This document shows, in pieces, positions 14,373 to 24,715 of a stretch of 36,111 nt of DNA (position 1 is the stretch's first letter; each line of letters starts with the position of its first letter). Made by a program: the position numbers and the translations under genes. The stretch lies in NCBI GenBank assembly GCA_023700985.1, contig JAMPXV010000004.1, forward strand, positions 1 through 36,111. Reading direction: 5' to 3'. Origin of the DNA: Lysobacter sp. (GTDB taxonomy: Bacteria; Pseudomonadota; Gammaproteobacteria; Burkholderiales; Usitatibacteraceae). A model generated the notes under the pieces. That model searched no databases. It saw only the letters and a list, made by a program, of their open reading frames with translations, and was not told the DNA's origin.

Positions 14373-14875
14373 ACACCCCCCACGATCTCCACCCCGCCGT
14401 CCGCGACGCGCGGCTCACCGACCGGCTGGACGAGCTCAGGACGGCGCTGGCCGCCGTGCAGGCGCCCGGGCCCCTCGAGGCCGGCCTCGTGGACGAGTTC
14501 CGCGTGCTCGCCGCCCGCAGGCGGCGTGCCGGCCGCCCCCGCCTGTGGTGGATGCCTCCTCTCGCGATGGTGGCCACCGTGGCCGTCGTGGGCTGGATGG
14601 TGCGCAACCCCGCCCTGCAGCCTGCCGCGCCGCCCGCCCCCGGACCCGCGGCGGGCGAGGCGGCCGCGGACGATGCGGGCCCGTTCCTCGCGCTGAAATC
14701 CCTGGAGCGCATCGCGCTCGAGCCGCAGGCCACCGTGGTGACCACCGAGTTTCCGCGAGCCCTCCTCGCCCAGTGGGGCCTGCCCGTGGCGCCGGAGCGG
14801 GCCGCCGAGCCGGTGCGCGCCGAGATGCTCTATTCCGCGGAGGGCGAGCCGCTCGCCCTGCGCCTCCTCAATTGA
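14369..14875 (+). CDS. Putative membrane anti-sigma factor
   Basis: 168 residues with one membrane helix at about residues 60-80 (WWMPPLAMVATVAVVGWMV). The N-terminal 60 residues are charged and should face the cytoplasm, where anti-sigma domains sit; the C-terminal 85 residues (Pro/Ala linker, then a small domain) should be periplasmic. It starts inside the stop codon of the ECF sigma gene, the classical arrangement for a sigma/anti-sigma pair. No zinc-finger H-x3-C-x2-C motif is present, so it is not a ZAS-type anti-sigma factor, and the function rests on position and topology. Confidence 0.65.
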   Translation: MNTPHDLHPAVRDARLTDRLDELRTALAAVQAPGPLEAGLVDEFRVLAARRRRAGRPRLWWMPPLAMVATVAVVGWMVRNPALQPAAPPAPGPAAGEAAADDAGPFLALKSLERIALEPQATVVTTEFPRALLAQWGLPVAPERAAEPVRAEMLYSAEGEPLALRLLN

Positions 14876-14900
14876 CCGGACACCGCCCGAAAGGACTCGC

Positions 14901-16034
14901 ATGAAAAGGACCCTCCTCGCCACCGCCGTCGCGATCACCCTCGCCGGCCCATCGCTCGCGCAGGAGCCCGCGGCGCGCCACGAGCACCGCCTCGTGATCG
15001 ACGGGCACGACGTCATGGCCCAGGTGGCCGGGGCGAAGGCCACGGCCGAGTCCATGCGCCAGTGGGGAGACGACCTGCGCGCCTCCATGGGCGCGATGTT
15101 CGGCGACCACTTCTCGGCCGCGAAGGCGGTGAAGGGCGCGCCCTACAGCGCCGACATCTCGACGGAGGCGAAGCAGTCGCTCGCCGACGGCAACGTGATC
15201 TCGAGGAAGACCACGGGCCGCGTCCATCGCGACGGCGAGGGCCGCACGCGCCAGGAGACGGTGGTGAACGGCGAGGCCAAGTCCATCCAGCTGCGCGACC
15301 CGGTCGAGGGCACGGCGGTCATGCTCCTGCCGGGCTCGAAGAAGGCGGTGCGCATGCCGTCCTTCGCGTGGCACTCGGATGGCAAGGAGCTCAAGGTCCT
15401 GCGCATGGGCGAGCGCGAGTTCCGCGTCGAGGGCGGCAAGGTCTCGGTCGACGGCAAGGAAGTTCCCGGCCGCATCGAACTCAAGGTCGCGGGCAAGGAG
15501 ATCGTCGTCGACAACGGCAGGGTCACCATCGACGGCAAGGAGGCCGGGAGCCGCGAGGGCGGCAGGAAGGTCGTCGTGAAGCGCATCGACGAGGGCGAGT
15601 CCGGCGACGGCACGAAGCGCGAGGAAGTGCGCGTGCACGTGGTGCGCGGCCCGGAGGGCAAGGAGGCGCGCATGCACATGCCGGGGATGCTCCCGCCCGG
15701 CGGCCCGCTGCTGCCGCGCTTCGACGCGGCGCTGCTCAAGTCGAAGGGCACCACCACCTCGCTCGGCGAGAAGGACATCGAGGGCGTGCGCGCCCAGGGC
15801 AAGGCCGTCACCTACACCATCCCGGCGGGCGACATCGGCAACCGGAACCCCATCGTGGTCACGAGCGAGTCGTGGTACTCGCCGGAGCTGCAGGTGACGG
15901 TGTACTCGCGCCAGAGCGACCCGCGCTACGGCGAGACGGTCTACCGCCTCGCCAACATCCGGCGGGCCGAGCCCGCGCCCGAACTCTTCAAGGTTCCCGA
16001 GGAGTACGCCGGGTCCAGGCACGGACGGGGCTAG
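14901..16034 (+). CDS. Secreted protein of the ECF operon, unknown
   Basis: 377 residues with a clear signal peptide (MKRTLLATAVAITLAGPSLA-Q). Conserved-looking segments are PYSADISTEAKQSLADGN with RKTTGRVHRDGEGRTRQE near the N-terminus, and TYTIPAGDIGNRNPIVVTSE with YSPELQVTVYSRQSDPRYGE near the C-terminus; such proteins often accompany ECF sigma factors in soil bacteria. The middle has short beta-hairpin-like repeats (KVSVDGKE, RVTIDGKE). It is the third gene of the sigma operon, 25 bp after the anti-sigma gene, so it is probably a target or sensor of the same response in the periplasm. Its end overlaps the convergent gene by 47 bases. Confidence 0.7.
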   Translation: MKRTLLATAVAITLAGPSLAQEPAARHEHRLVIDGHDVMAQVAGAKATAESMRQWGDDLRASMGAMFGDHFSAAKAVKGAPYSADISTEAKQSLADGNVISRKTTGRVHRDGEGRTRQETVVNGEAKSIQLRDPVEGTAVMLLPGSKKAVRMPSFAWHSDGKELKVLRMGEREFRVEGGKVSVDGKEVPGRIELKVAGKEIVVDNGRVTIDGKEAGSREGGRKVVVKRIDEGESGDGTKREEVRVHVVRGPEGKEARMHMPGMLPPGGPLLPRFDAALLKSKGTTTSLGEKDIEGVRAQGKAVTYTIPAGDIGNRNPIVVTSESWYSPELQVTVYSRQSDPRYGETVYRLANIRRAEPAPELFKVPEEYAGSRHGRG

Positions 16035-17262
16035 GCTCGATCCACCAGCCCTTGTCCCGGAGGATCCTCGCCGTCGCGTAAAGAACGGCCACGATGACCG
16101 TCGGGACGACCGCGAGGGCGAGGTAGATCACGAGGTACGCGATTCCCGCGGGGCTCTCCCCCGTCTTCACGCTCGGCCCCTGCGAGATGAGCCAGTAGAC
16201 GAACCCGTTGCCCCCGAGCCAGGTGAGGAGGGCCGCGACGAAGTTCGAGACGAAGGTCGCCACGAACCAGTAGACGACGAGCACCGCGAACGCGATGAAG
16301 GCCCACGCGACGGGCTCCTTGCGCAGGTCGCGCCGGGGCGTCGCCTCGCCGCAGGTGGCGTCCTTCGCGCACTTCTCGAAGCGCGCCAGGAGCGTCGCCA
16401 GCTTCGCCGAAGACAGGCTTGCCAGGGCCTTCACGTGCGCGTCGACCGCCTCGGGCCGCACGCTTTGCGTGCCGTCGAAATCGCGCGGCGTGACCGTCGC
16501 ACGCTCCGGATGCGCCTGCACGTGGATCAGCGCCCGCGCAAGCCCCGATGGCTGCCCGGGGCTTTTGCGCTCCGAGACGCAGGCCACGCTTCGCGTGCCC
16601 CCGGCGGGGATGAGGGCGACCGGCATGTCCGCCGGCAGCGGGCAATCGAAGGCGAAGCGCGACACCCCGGAGTCGGGCGCCGGCTCCAGCCGGAGGGTGA
16701 ACGCGCCCAGGGCAACGGGAGCGGCCGACCGGTTCTCGATCCCGGCCGCGAGAAAGATCGCGCTTCGCCCGTCGGCTGCGTCCCGGCCGGCCCAGGCGCC
16801 GGGCGCGAGCTCGCGCGCCTCGGGGCTTCGCTCGGCGATGGCGGGCGGCCGCTCGACGGCAAAGTCGGCGAACACGGGGCGCAGGTTCGCCGCCGCCATG
16901 CGCGCCCATTCCCGGCCGAACCAGTCCCGGCCGCCATAAGCGAGAGGCCCCTGCTGGTGGCCGAGGTCGATCGCGCTGGCCACCGTGACCCGGGCGTCGT
17001 GCGCCTCGCCCGCGGCCTCCTTCACGTAGCGGCGCATGAGGTAGAGGCGCAGCCCGCGCGCCTCGTCGGCAAGGCCCCAGGCTTCCAGCGCGTCGGCGAG
17101 GTAGAACGCCTCGGAAGGCTTCGGGCCGATGCGGGTCTTCATCACCGACTGCGCCGCGTCGCTGTACTGCCTGTCCCCGGTCGACGGCGGCGCATCCGCC
17201 GAGGCGGCCCCGTTCAGGAGGAGCAGCGCGAAGCCGAGGACGAGCGCGAACGCATTGGGCAT
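15988..17262 (-). CDS. Signal-peptide membrane protein, unknown
   Basis: About 424 residues from the ATG at 17262 (MPNAFALVLGFALLLLNGAASADA, a good signal peptide); a GTG four codons earlier is also possible. The body is soluble, presumably periplasmic, with a few Cys. Two to three membrane helices follow at the C-terminus (around FIAFAVLVVYWFVATFVSNFVAALL and YLVIYLALAVVPTVIVAVLYA). No family was recognised. The 3' end runs 47 bases antisense into the secreted-protein gene, so the two mRNAs can pair. It is divergent from the GNAT gene with very little space between. Confidence 0.65.
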   Translation of the reverse strand: MPNAFALVLGFALLLLNGAASADAPPSTGDRQYSDAAQSVMKTRIGPKPSEAFYLADALEAWGLADEARGLRLYLMRRYVKEAAGEAHDARVTVASAIDLGHQQGPLAYGGRDWFGREWARMAAANLRPVFADFAVERPPAIAERSPEARELAPGAWAGRDAADGRSAIFLAAGIENRSAAPVALGAFTLRLEPAPDSGVSRFAFDCPLPADMPVALIPAGGTRSVACVSERKSPGQPSGLARALIHVQAHPERATVTPRDFDGTQSVRPEAVDAHVKALASLSSAKLATLLARFEKCAKDATCGEATPRRDLRKEPVAWAFIAFAVLVVYWFVATFVSNFVAALLTWLGGNGFVYWLISQGPSVKTGESPAGIAYLVIYLALAVVPTVIVAVLYATARILRDKGWWIEPSPVRAWTRRTPREP

Positions 17263-17298
17263 GTTGCGGACCACCGTGGGGGAGCGCGATCATGGCGA

Positions 17299-17841
17299 AT
17301 GGCCACCAGCCTGTCCACTCCCCGCCTTCGCCTGCGCCCCTGGCGCGAATCCGACTTCGCGCCCTTCGCGGCCCTGAACGCCGACCCGGCGGTGATGGAA
17401 CACTTCCCGTCCATCCCGACGCGCGGGGAAAGCGACGCCATGGCGGCCCGCATCATGGCGAGGATCGAGGAGACGGGGTGGGGGCTCTGGGCCGTGGAAG
17501 TGCGCGGCGGCGAGCCTTTCATCGGCTTCACCGGCCTCGGCGTCCCCGCCTTCGAGGCGCATTTCACGCCCTGCACGGAAATCGGCTGGCGGCTGGCGCG
17601 CGGCGCCTGGGGCAAGGGCTACGCGACGGAGGCGGCGCGCGCCGCGCTCGCCTTCGGCTTCGGCGACCTCGGTCTCGATGAGATCGTCTCCTTCACCGCG
17701 GCGACCAACAGGCGCTCGATGGCGGTGATGGAGCGCCTGGGCATGCGCCATGACGGCGAATTCGACCACCCTCGCGTCGCGGAGGGCAGCCCCGTGCGAC
17801 GGCACGTCCTTTACCGCCTGCGCGGGAGTGGCAACCCCTAG
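17299..17841 (+). CDS. GNAT acetyltransferase, RimJ/RimL type
   Basis: 180 residues. LSTPRLRLRPWRESDFAPFAALNADPAVMEHF is the standard N-terminus of the RimJ/RimL-like acetyltransferases, and RGAWGKGYATEAARAALAFGF contains the acetyl-CoA pyrophosphate loop (R/Q-x-x-G-x-G/A). TNRRSMAVMERLGM and the C-terminal HVLYRL complete the family pattern. These enzymes acetylate N-terminal or small-molecule amines; the target is unknown. The ribosome binding site GGGGGAG fits better to an out-of-frame ATG at 17292, seven bases before, so the exact start is not fully certain. Its stop codon interlocks with that of the convergent DUF924 gene (CTAG). Confidence 0.87.
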   Translation: MATSLSTPRLRLRPWRESDFAPFAALNADPAVMEHFPSIPTRGESDAMAARIMARIEETGWGLWAVEVRGGEPFIGFTGLGVPAFEAHFTPCTEIGWRLARGAWGKGYATEAARAALAFGFGDLGLDEIVSFTAATNRRSMAVMERLGMRHDGEFDHPRVAEGSPVRRHVLYRLRGSGNP

Positions 17842-18434
17842 AAACGGGAGCCGGGCTCCTTCAGGAACGCGATCTCGTCGGCCGTGGACTCGCGCCCCAG
17901 CGCCGCGTTGCGGTGCGGGAACCGGCCGAAGCGCCGCACGATCACGCGGTGCTTCTCCGCCCATTGCGTGAGCCCCTTCGTCTCCGGAAACGCCTCCAGC
18001 GCCGAGAAGAGCTCCACCGAACGGTCCTGCATCGCCAGGTCCTCCGAGTGCTCGAACGGCAGGTAGGCGAACTGGCGCTCCACCGGAAGCCGCGAGGCGT
18101 CCCACCCCCGCCGAATCATCTCCTGCGCGCAGGCGAGCGCCGCGGCGTCCTGCGAGAACGCCCGCGGGTCCTCCCGGTGGAGGTTTCGCGAGAACTGGTC
18201 CAGCACGAGGATCAGCGCAAGGAGCCCGTCGGGATCCTCGCGCCATCGTTCGCACTCGCCGAGCGCCGCGCGCGCGTGCAGCGCGAGGAAACGGCGCCGG
18301 ATCTCCTCGTCGAACGCGGCATCCTTGCGGAACCACGCCGGGCGCGGCTCACCGTGCGCGGGCGTGCCCGGCTCGCCGAACCAGAAAGCGAGGACCTCGC
18401 GGGCCTGCGCGGCGATGGGGCCGGCGGCCGTCAC
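17838..18434 (-). CDS. DUF924 family protein
   Basis: 198 residues from a GTG at 18434 that overlaps the CorA-like stop codon (GTGA). VLAFWFGEPG at the start, RKDAAFDEEIRRRFLALHARAALGE, LALILVLDQFSRNLHREDPRAF and VERQFAYLPFEHSEDLAMQ are the ordered signatures of DUF924, a helical tetratricopeptide-like family of unknown biochemical role that is very common in proteobacteria. It is the last gene of the metal operon; the coupling to the CorA-like gene suggests a shared function, but nothing in the protein shows metal binding. Confidence 0.85.
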   Translation of the reverse strand: MTAAGPIAAQAREVLAFWFGEPGTPAHGEPRPAWFRKDAAFDEEIRRRFLALHARAALGECERWREDPDGLLALILVLDQFSRNLHREDPRAFSQDAAALACAQEMIRRGWDASRLPVERQFAYLPFEHSEDLAMQDRSVELFSALEAFPETKGLTQWAEKHRVIVRRFGRFPHRNAALGRESTADEIAFLKEPGSRF

Positions 18435-20134
18435 CGGGCGTGCGGCCCGCCGGAGCGCCGCGGCGGCTGCCCCGCGTTGCGGCGCGTGGGCTCGTCGCCG
18501 CCGGCCACGCGCTTCGTCGCGCCCGCGCGCTTTGGCGGCGAGCGCCAGATCTGCCGGAAGGCCACCAGCTTCTCGCTCCAGCTGAGGCGCTCGGAGGACA
18601 GCGCCTCCATGAACACGGCCAGGCGCTTGGAGATGATCACCGTGTAGAGGCCCAGAAGGGTCACGGGCACGAACACCGCGAGGAAGATCCACACCTTGTC
18701 CGCGGTGGGCAGGTCCGCGTGGCTGTAGAGGTTCATGCCGAGGAAGCCGGTGGCCACCGTGCCCACCGCGCTGCACGCCATCACCACCGTGAGGCGCATG
18801 GCGTTGTCACCGGCGCGGCGCGTGCGGTCGGCGTCCAGGTACTGGTTGATGTCCTGCGCCTCCTCGCGCACCTCGCGGAAGAGCGCGTCGCTGCCCAGCT
18901 GGTGCGCCCAGCGCGAGAAGATGTCGGCGGCCAGCACCTGGTTGGAGATCTCGTGGACCCAGTAGCGGTGGTTGAAGCGCAGGAAGAGCTCCAGGGCCTC
19001 GCGCACGCTGTCCTTGAACGAGCGCACGCTCGCGTAGTCGCCCACGCGCAGGCGCTCGACCGCGATCGAGAAGCGGTTGGAGAGGTTCAGCAGCGCCGCC
19101 TTGTGGAAATTGGCGATGAGGCCGATCTGGAAGAACTGGCGGCGGAAGGTGTGGACCAGGTCCGTGCGCTCGTCCTCGTGCTTCGTGACCATCGCGAAGG
19201 CCACGCCGCAGAAGACGAAGCGCGTGTTCATCCCGCCCGCGGGGTTGCCCCCGTCCCAGTAGCGGTCGTAGCAGTGCCTCTGCTCGAAGTCGGCGAGGAA
19301 GGGCGGGGCGAACGGGAGCGTCTCCGACGGGCCCCACTTCGCGGCGTAGCCGATGCGCGCCAGGTCGCCTCGCGTGAGGCCGCGCGGGTCGTCGAGCGCG
19401 AGGTAGGTCATGATCGGGATGCGCTTGTTCTCGATCTGGTAGTACTGCAGGAGCCCCCCGCCGAGGTAGGCCGGGACCATCGGGTGCAGCAGGTACTCCC
19501 AGTGCAGCGACAGGGGCGTCTGCTTGATGTCGCGCACCAGCCCGACGTACTTGTCGCGGTCGCCGTAGTCCGAGGTCGACAGCAGCGTCCCGGCCGCGTC
19601 CACGAACTCCACCGAATAGGGGCAGTGGGCGCCCTGACCCGGGGCATCCCAGTACGGCGGGTAGGGACGGCCGAAGCGGTCCATGAGCTCGATCGCGTCC
19701 TCCAGCGGCAGGTCCCGCGCCACCACCTCGAAGGCGAGGATGGCCACGTCCTGGTCGTAGAAGAACATGAGGCGCGTGCGCTCGACGGAAAGCGCGATGG
19801 GCGCGTCCTCCTCGCGCAGCCGCACGCGCGCGGTGGCGATGTCGTCGCGCCGGAACATGTGCAGGCTGGAGGGCGTCTGCGCATCGGCCTCGCCGAAGCC
19901 GTACAGGAAGCGCTGCACGTAGGGCAGGAAGTACACGAAGTCCTGGTAGCCCGTCTGGCACGACTCGTCGTCGGCCAGCAGGTTGTCCTTCACCTCCCGC
20001 CAGGGGCCGGGGTGCGCGCGCAGCACGTCCCAGTGGCTCGCGTAGCCGGTCTCGCGCCGCAGCCGGCGCAGCTGCAGCGGCCAGAGGAGGATGTGGCGGA
20101 ATTCCCGGACGAGCTTGTCGGCGGTCGGCGGCAT
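18431..20134 (-). CDS. CorA-like membrane protein
   Basis: About 567 residues. The last 130 residues hold the CorA signature: a long helix, then a first membrane segment ending in GFLGMNLY with the GMN motif at roughly residues 466-468, and a second (IFLAVFVPVTLLGLYTVII). Most of the N-terminal 400 residues form a soluble cytoplasmic domain that is larger than that of classical CorA. The C-terminal tail is basic and Pro-rich. GMN is the selectivity motif of Mg2+/Co2+/Ni2+ channels, so divalent cation transport is likely. A GTG at 20161, overlapping the end of dmeF, is an alternative start. It lies in an operon with copper and cobalt/nickel efflux genes. Confidence 0.72.
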   Translation of the reverse strand: MPPTADKLVREFRHILLWPLQLRRLRRETGYASHWDVLRAHPGPWREVKDNLLADDESCQTGYQDFVYFLPYVQRFLYGFGEADAQTPSSLHMFRRDDIATARVRLREEDAPIALSVERTRLMFFYDQDVAILAFEVVARDLPLEDAIELMDRFGRPYPPYWDAPGQGAHCPYSVEFVDAAGTLLSTSDYGDRDKYVGLVRDIKQTPLSLHWEYLLHPMVPAYLGGGLLQYYQIENKRIPIMTYLALDDPRGLTRGDLARIGYAAKWGPSETLPFAPPFLADFEQRHCYDRYWDGGNPAGGMNTRFVFCGVAFAMVTKHEDERTDLVHTFRRQFFQIGLIANFHKAALLNLSNRFSIAVERLRVGDYASVRSFKDSVREALELFLRFNHRYWVHEISNQVLAADIFSRWAHQLGSDALFREVREEAQDINQYLDADRTRRAGDNAMRLTVVMACSAVGTVATGFLGMNLYSHADLPTADKVWIFLAVFVPVTLLGLYTVIISKRLAVFMEALSSERLSWSEKLVAFRQIWRSPPKRAGATKRVAGGDEPTRRNAGQPPRRSGGPHAR

Positions 20135-20151
20135 CGGATGGCGCGGCCCCG

Positions 20152-21162
20152 TCAGGGACACCGCTCGTGCGGGCAGCGGTTAACCTCGATGGAGACGTGG
20201 GCGAGCGTCGCGATGCCGGCGAGGCGCCCGCGGTAGCCGTCGGGCGTGAGCGGCGCCCTGGCCACGATGGTGAGGATGCAGGCGTGGCGGGCGCGGCCGA
20301 CGCGCCAGACGTGCAGGTCCGCGATCTCGGCGTCGCCGTCGCTCTCGATGGCCGTGCGCACCTGCGCGGCGACGGGCGAATCCATCTCGCGGTCGAGCAG
20401 CACGAGGGCGGACTGGACGATGAGCCCCCGGGCCCACCACGCGATGACGCCCGCGCCCACCAGCCCCATCACCGGGTCCAGCCACGCCCAGCCCGCCAGC
20501 ATGCCCGCGGCGAGCGCGACGATGGCGAGCACCGACGTGAAGGCGTCGGTCAGCACGTGCAGGTAGGCGGCGCGCAGGTTCAGGTCGTGGTGGCCGTGGT
20601 GATCGTGTTCTTCATGGCCGTGGTCATGGTCATGGTCATGGTCATGGTCATGGTCATGGTCGTGGGCATGGCCGGCCCCGGCGCCGTGGCCGTGCCCGGA
20701 GAGCACGAAGGCCGAGACCACGTTGACGACCAGCCCCACCACGGCGACCACGAGCGCCAGGCCGTACTCGATGGGCCGCGGATTGACCAGCCGGATCGCG
20801 GACTCGACCGCCATCGCCAGGGCGACGATCGCGAGCACGAGCGCGCTCGAGAAGGCGCCCAGCACCTCGATCTTCCAGGTCCCGAAGGCGAAACGATCGT
20901 CGCGGGACCAGCGGCGCGCGAGCGCGTAGGCGATGCCCGCCATGGCGAGCGCGGCCACGTGGGTGCCCATGTGCCAGCCGTCGGCCAGCAGGGCCATGGA
21001 GCCGGTGAGCCAGCCGCCGACGATCTCCGCCACCATCGTGACGGCCGTGATCGCCACCACGAGCCAGGTGCGCGCCTCCCCGGCGCGGTTGCCGGCATCG
21101 AACGCGTGCTCGTGGCGCCAGGCGGAGAGGTCGTGGATCGCCATCCCTTCCCGGTGCGGCAT
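20152..21162 (-). CDS. dmeF: DmeF-type cation diffusion facilitator
   Basis: 336 residues. Six membrane helices are seen, with the metal-site motifs LLADGWHMGTH (HxxxD type site on helix II) and LHVLTDAFTSVLA (helix V). The starting segment HDLSAWRHEHAF and the long His/Asp-rich loop between helices IV and V mark the DmeF group, which exports Co2+ and Ni2+ in proton antiport. The loop is encoded by a six-base tandem repeat that yields (His-Asp)n. AGGAAGG precedes the ATG. It sits 20 bp after the second copper chaperone gene, so here a DmeF-like exporter is in a CueR-driven copper operon rather than beside dmeR, its usual partner. Confidence 0.88.
   Translation of the reverse strand: MPHREGMAIHDLSAWRHEHAFDAGNRAGEARTWLVVAITAVTMVAEIVGGWLTGSMALLADGWHMGTHVAALAMAGIAYALARRWSRDDRFAFGTWKIEVLGAFSSALVLAIVALAMAVESAIRLVNPRPIEYGLALVVAVVGLVVNVVSAFVLSGHGHGAGAGHAHDHDHDHDHDHDHDHGHEEHDHHGHHDLNLRAAYLHVLTDAFTSVLAIVALAAGMLAGWAWLDPVMGLVGAGVIAWWARGLIVQSALVLLDREMDSPVAAQVRTAIESDGDAEIADLHVWRVGRARHACILTIVARAPLTPDGYRGRLAGIATLAHVSIEVNRCPHERCP
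20621..20661. repeat. Hexamer tandem repeat in dmeF
   Basis: Six perfect copies of TGGTCA plus one degenerate copy. The unit is six bases, so gain or loss of units keeps the frame and changes the number of His-Asp pairs in the metal-binding loop. Confidence 0.97.
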
Positions 21163-21182
21163 GGGGGGCCTTCCTGCCCGCC

Positions 21183-21395
21183 TCAGCCGCGCCCGGCGGG
21201 AACCGGCGAGAAACCGGCCTTCGTGATCGCGGCCGCGATGCGCTCGGCCGGGAAGGCGCTCTCCACCGTGACGCGCTTGGCCGCGAGGTCGATCTCGCAC
21301 CGCCCGGCGGGATCGACCGACTTCACGGCCTCGGTGATGGTCGCGGCGCAGTGGCCGCAGGTCATGTCCTGGACGCTGAACTCGTGCATGGTCAT
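21183..21395 (-). CDS. Heavy-metal-associated domain protein (second chaperone)
   Basis: 70 residues, a single ferredoxin-like HMA domain. The metal motif MTCGHC (Cys13, Cys16) and the C-terminal AGFSPV are typical of CopZ-like copper chaperones, which pass Cu+ to CopA. The ATG at 21395 overlaps the stop codon of the CusF-like gene (ATGA); an ATG two codons later is also possible. It is paralogous to the chaperone at the head of the operon; a second copy next to the CusF-like gene is unusual. A Cu+ role is inferred from family and context. Confidence 0.9.
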   Translation of the reverse strand: MTMHEFSVQDMTCGHCAATITEAVKSVDPAGRCEIDLAAKRVTVESAFPAERIAAAITKAGFSPVPAGRG

Positions 21396-21718
21396 TTCGC
21401 TCCGGCTTTCTGGAGGATGGTGACGACGTAGCCGCCCTCCGCCTCCTCGGCGCGGAAGCGCACCGGGGAGCCGGCCTGCAGGCCGTCGAGCATGGCCGCC
21501 TCCTTCACCCGGAAGACCATGGTCATGGGCGGCATCTTGAGATTCTCGATGGGGCCGTGCTTGATGGTGACCTTCTTCGCCTCCCGGTCCACCTTCCTCA
21601 CCTCTCCCGCCGACAGGCCGGCGGCGGCCGACGACCTGGCCGGCGCATCCGCGGCCGTCGCGGCCACCGGGGCAAGGCCGGCCGCGAGGGCCGCGGCGAG
21701 GATCCATTCGCGCTTCAT
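21392..21718 (-). CDS. CusF-like periplasmic copper-binding protein
   Basis: 108 residues with a signal peptide (MKREWILAAALAAGLAPVAATA) and a CusF-type small beta-barrel: VRKVDREAKKVTIKHGPIENLKMPPMTMVF. His54, Met65 and Met67 correspond to the His-Met-Met Cu+/Ag+ ligands. The Trp that caps copper in E. coli CusF is replaced by Met62, a frequent variant that offers one more thioether. It would bind Cu+ in the periplasm and hand it to an efflux system; no CusCBA genes are present, so the partner may be elsewhere. AGGAGA precedes the ATG. Confidence 0.88.
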   Translation of the reverse strand: MKREWILAAALAAGLAPVAATAADAPARSSAAAGLSAGEVRKVDREAKKVTIKHGPIENLKMPPMTMVFRVKEAAMLDGLQAGSPVRFRAEEAEGGYVVTILQKAGAK

Positions 21719-21752
21719 TGTTGTTCTCCTGGATGGGGGTGCGGCTCGTATT

Positions 21753-22202
21753 CTAAGCCCGCCCGGCCCCCGCGAGGTCGTCCAGGATCGGGCAGTCGGG
21801 CCGGCCGTCGCCGTGGCAGCAGTGGACGAGGTGCTCCAGGGTGCGGCGCATGCCCTGCAGCTCGGCGATGCGCGCGTCGAGGTCCGCCATGTGTTTCGCG
21901 GCCAGCTTCTTCACGTCCGCGCTGGCGCGGCGCTTGTCCTGCCAGAGGCCCAGCAGCCCCCCGATCTCCTTCATCGTGAAGCCCAGGTCGCGCGAGCGGC
22001 GGATGAAACGCAGCACGTGCACGTCCGCGTCCCGGTAGATGCGGTAGCCCGCGACGGTGCGCCCCGCCTTCGGCACGAGGCCGGTCTCCTCGTAGTGCCG
22101 GATCATCTTGGCCGACACGCCCGAGGCCTCGGCCGCCTCGCTGATGTTGAAGAAGCCCTCGCGGCGCGCGTCCGAGAGCTCGAAGTACTTCGCCTGTGCC
22201 AT
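21753..22202 (-). CDS. cueR: Copper-responsive MerR-family activator CueR
   Basis: 149 residues. The MerR winged helix-turn-helix is seen in FNISEAAEASGVSAKMIRHYEETGLVPKAGRTVAGYRIY, followed by a long dimerisation helix. The C-terminal loop CHGDGRPDCPIL has Cys129 and Cys137 eight residues apart, as in Cys112/Cys120 of E. coli CueR, which bind one Cu+. An extra Cys128 and His sit next to the first ligand. A 16-residue N-terminal extension precedes the usual start, but GGAGG five bases before the ATG supports it. The gene lies within the operon, eleven bases after copA, so the activator raises its own level. Its operator is the dyad at 24668-24688. Confidence 0.93.
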   Translation of the reverse strand: MAQAKYFELSDARREGFFNISEAAEASGVSAKMIRHYEETGLVPKAGRTVAGYRIYRDADVHVLRFIRRSRDLGFTMKEIGGLLGLWQDKRRASADVKKLAAKHMADLDARIAELQGMRRTLEHLVHCCHGDGRPDCPILDDLAGAGRA

Positions 22203-22213
22203 GCCCACCTCCT

Positions 22214-24417
<2,204 letters not shown>

Positions 24418-24421
<4 letters not shown>

Positions 24422-24633
24422 GGCAAGCCTGCCTGTCGGGCGACGACCGGCGTGTAGCCGGCCTCCGCGATGGCGGCGACGAACTCGTCGGGCGGGCTCG
24501 CGCTCGCAATGGTCACCTTGCGCGCGGCGAGGTCGAACTCGCAGCGCGCGGAGGCGTCGGTATCCTTGACGGCTTTGGCGATGACCGAGGCGCAGTGGCC
24601 GCAGGTCATGTCGTTGATCGCGATTTCGAACAT
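24418..24633 (-). CDS. copZ: CopZ-like copper chaperone
   Basis: 71 residues, one HMA domain with MTCGHC (Cys11, Cys14), [12 protein letters not shown] and AGYTPV at the end. It is the first gene after the CueR-type promoter and overlaps copA by four bases, as expected for the chaperone that feeds Cu+ to CopA. AGGAGA lies about seven bases before the ATG at 24633. The predicted transcript start lies only about 20-25 bases before the start codon, so the leader is short. Confidence 0.92.
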
Positions 24634-24660
24634 GGCAGGTCTCCTGGGGTTGACGCTGCC

Positions 24661-24691
24661 ACTGTCCACCTTCCCACCGTGGGAAGGTCAA
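24661..24691 (-). promoter_or_regulatory. CueR-controlled promoter of the metal operon
   Basis: On the minus strand -35 TTGACC (24691-24686), a 19-base spacer and -10 GACAGT (24666-24661). The spacer is overlapped by the perfect dyad at 24668-24688: ACCTTCCCAC, a central base, GTGGGAAGGT. A long 19-base spacer with an ACCTTCC/GGAAGGT dyad is the known architecture of CueR-activated copA promoters, where Cu+-bound CueR distorts the spacer. It lies 25 bp after the sixA stop codon. Confidence 0.92.
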
Positions 24692-24715
24692 GCCCCCCGT
24701 TCCCGGGGAAGCCGG

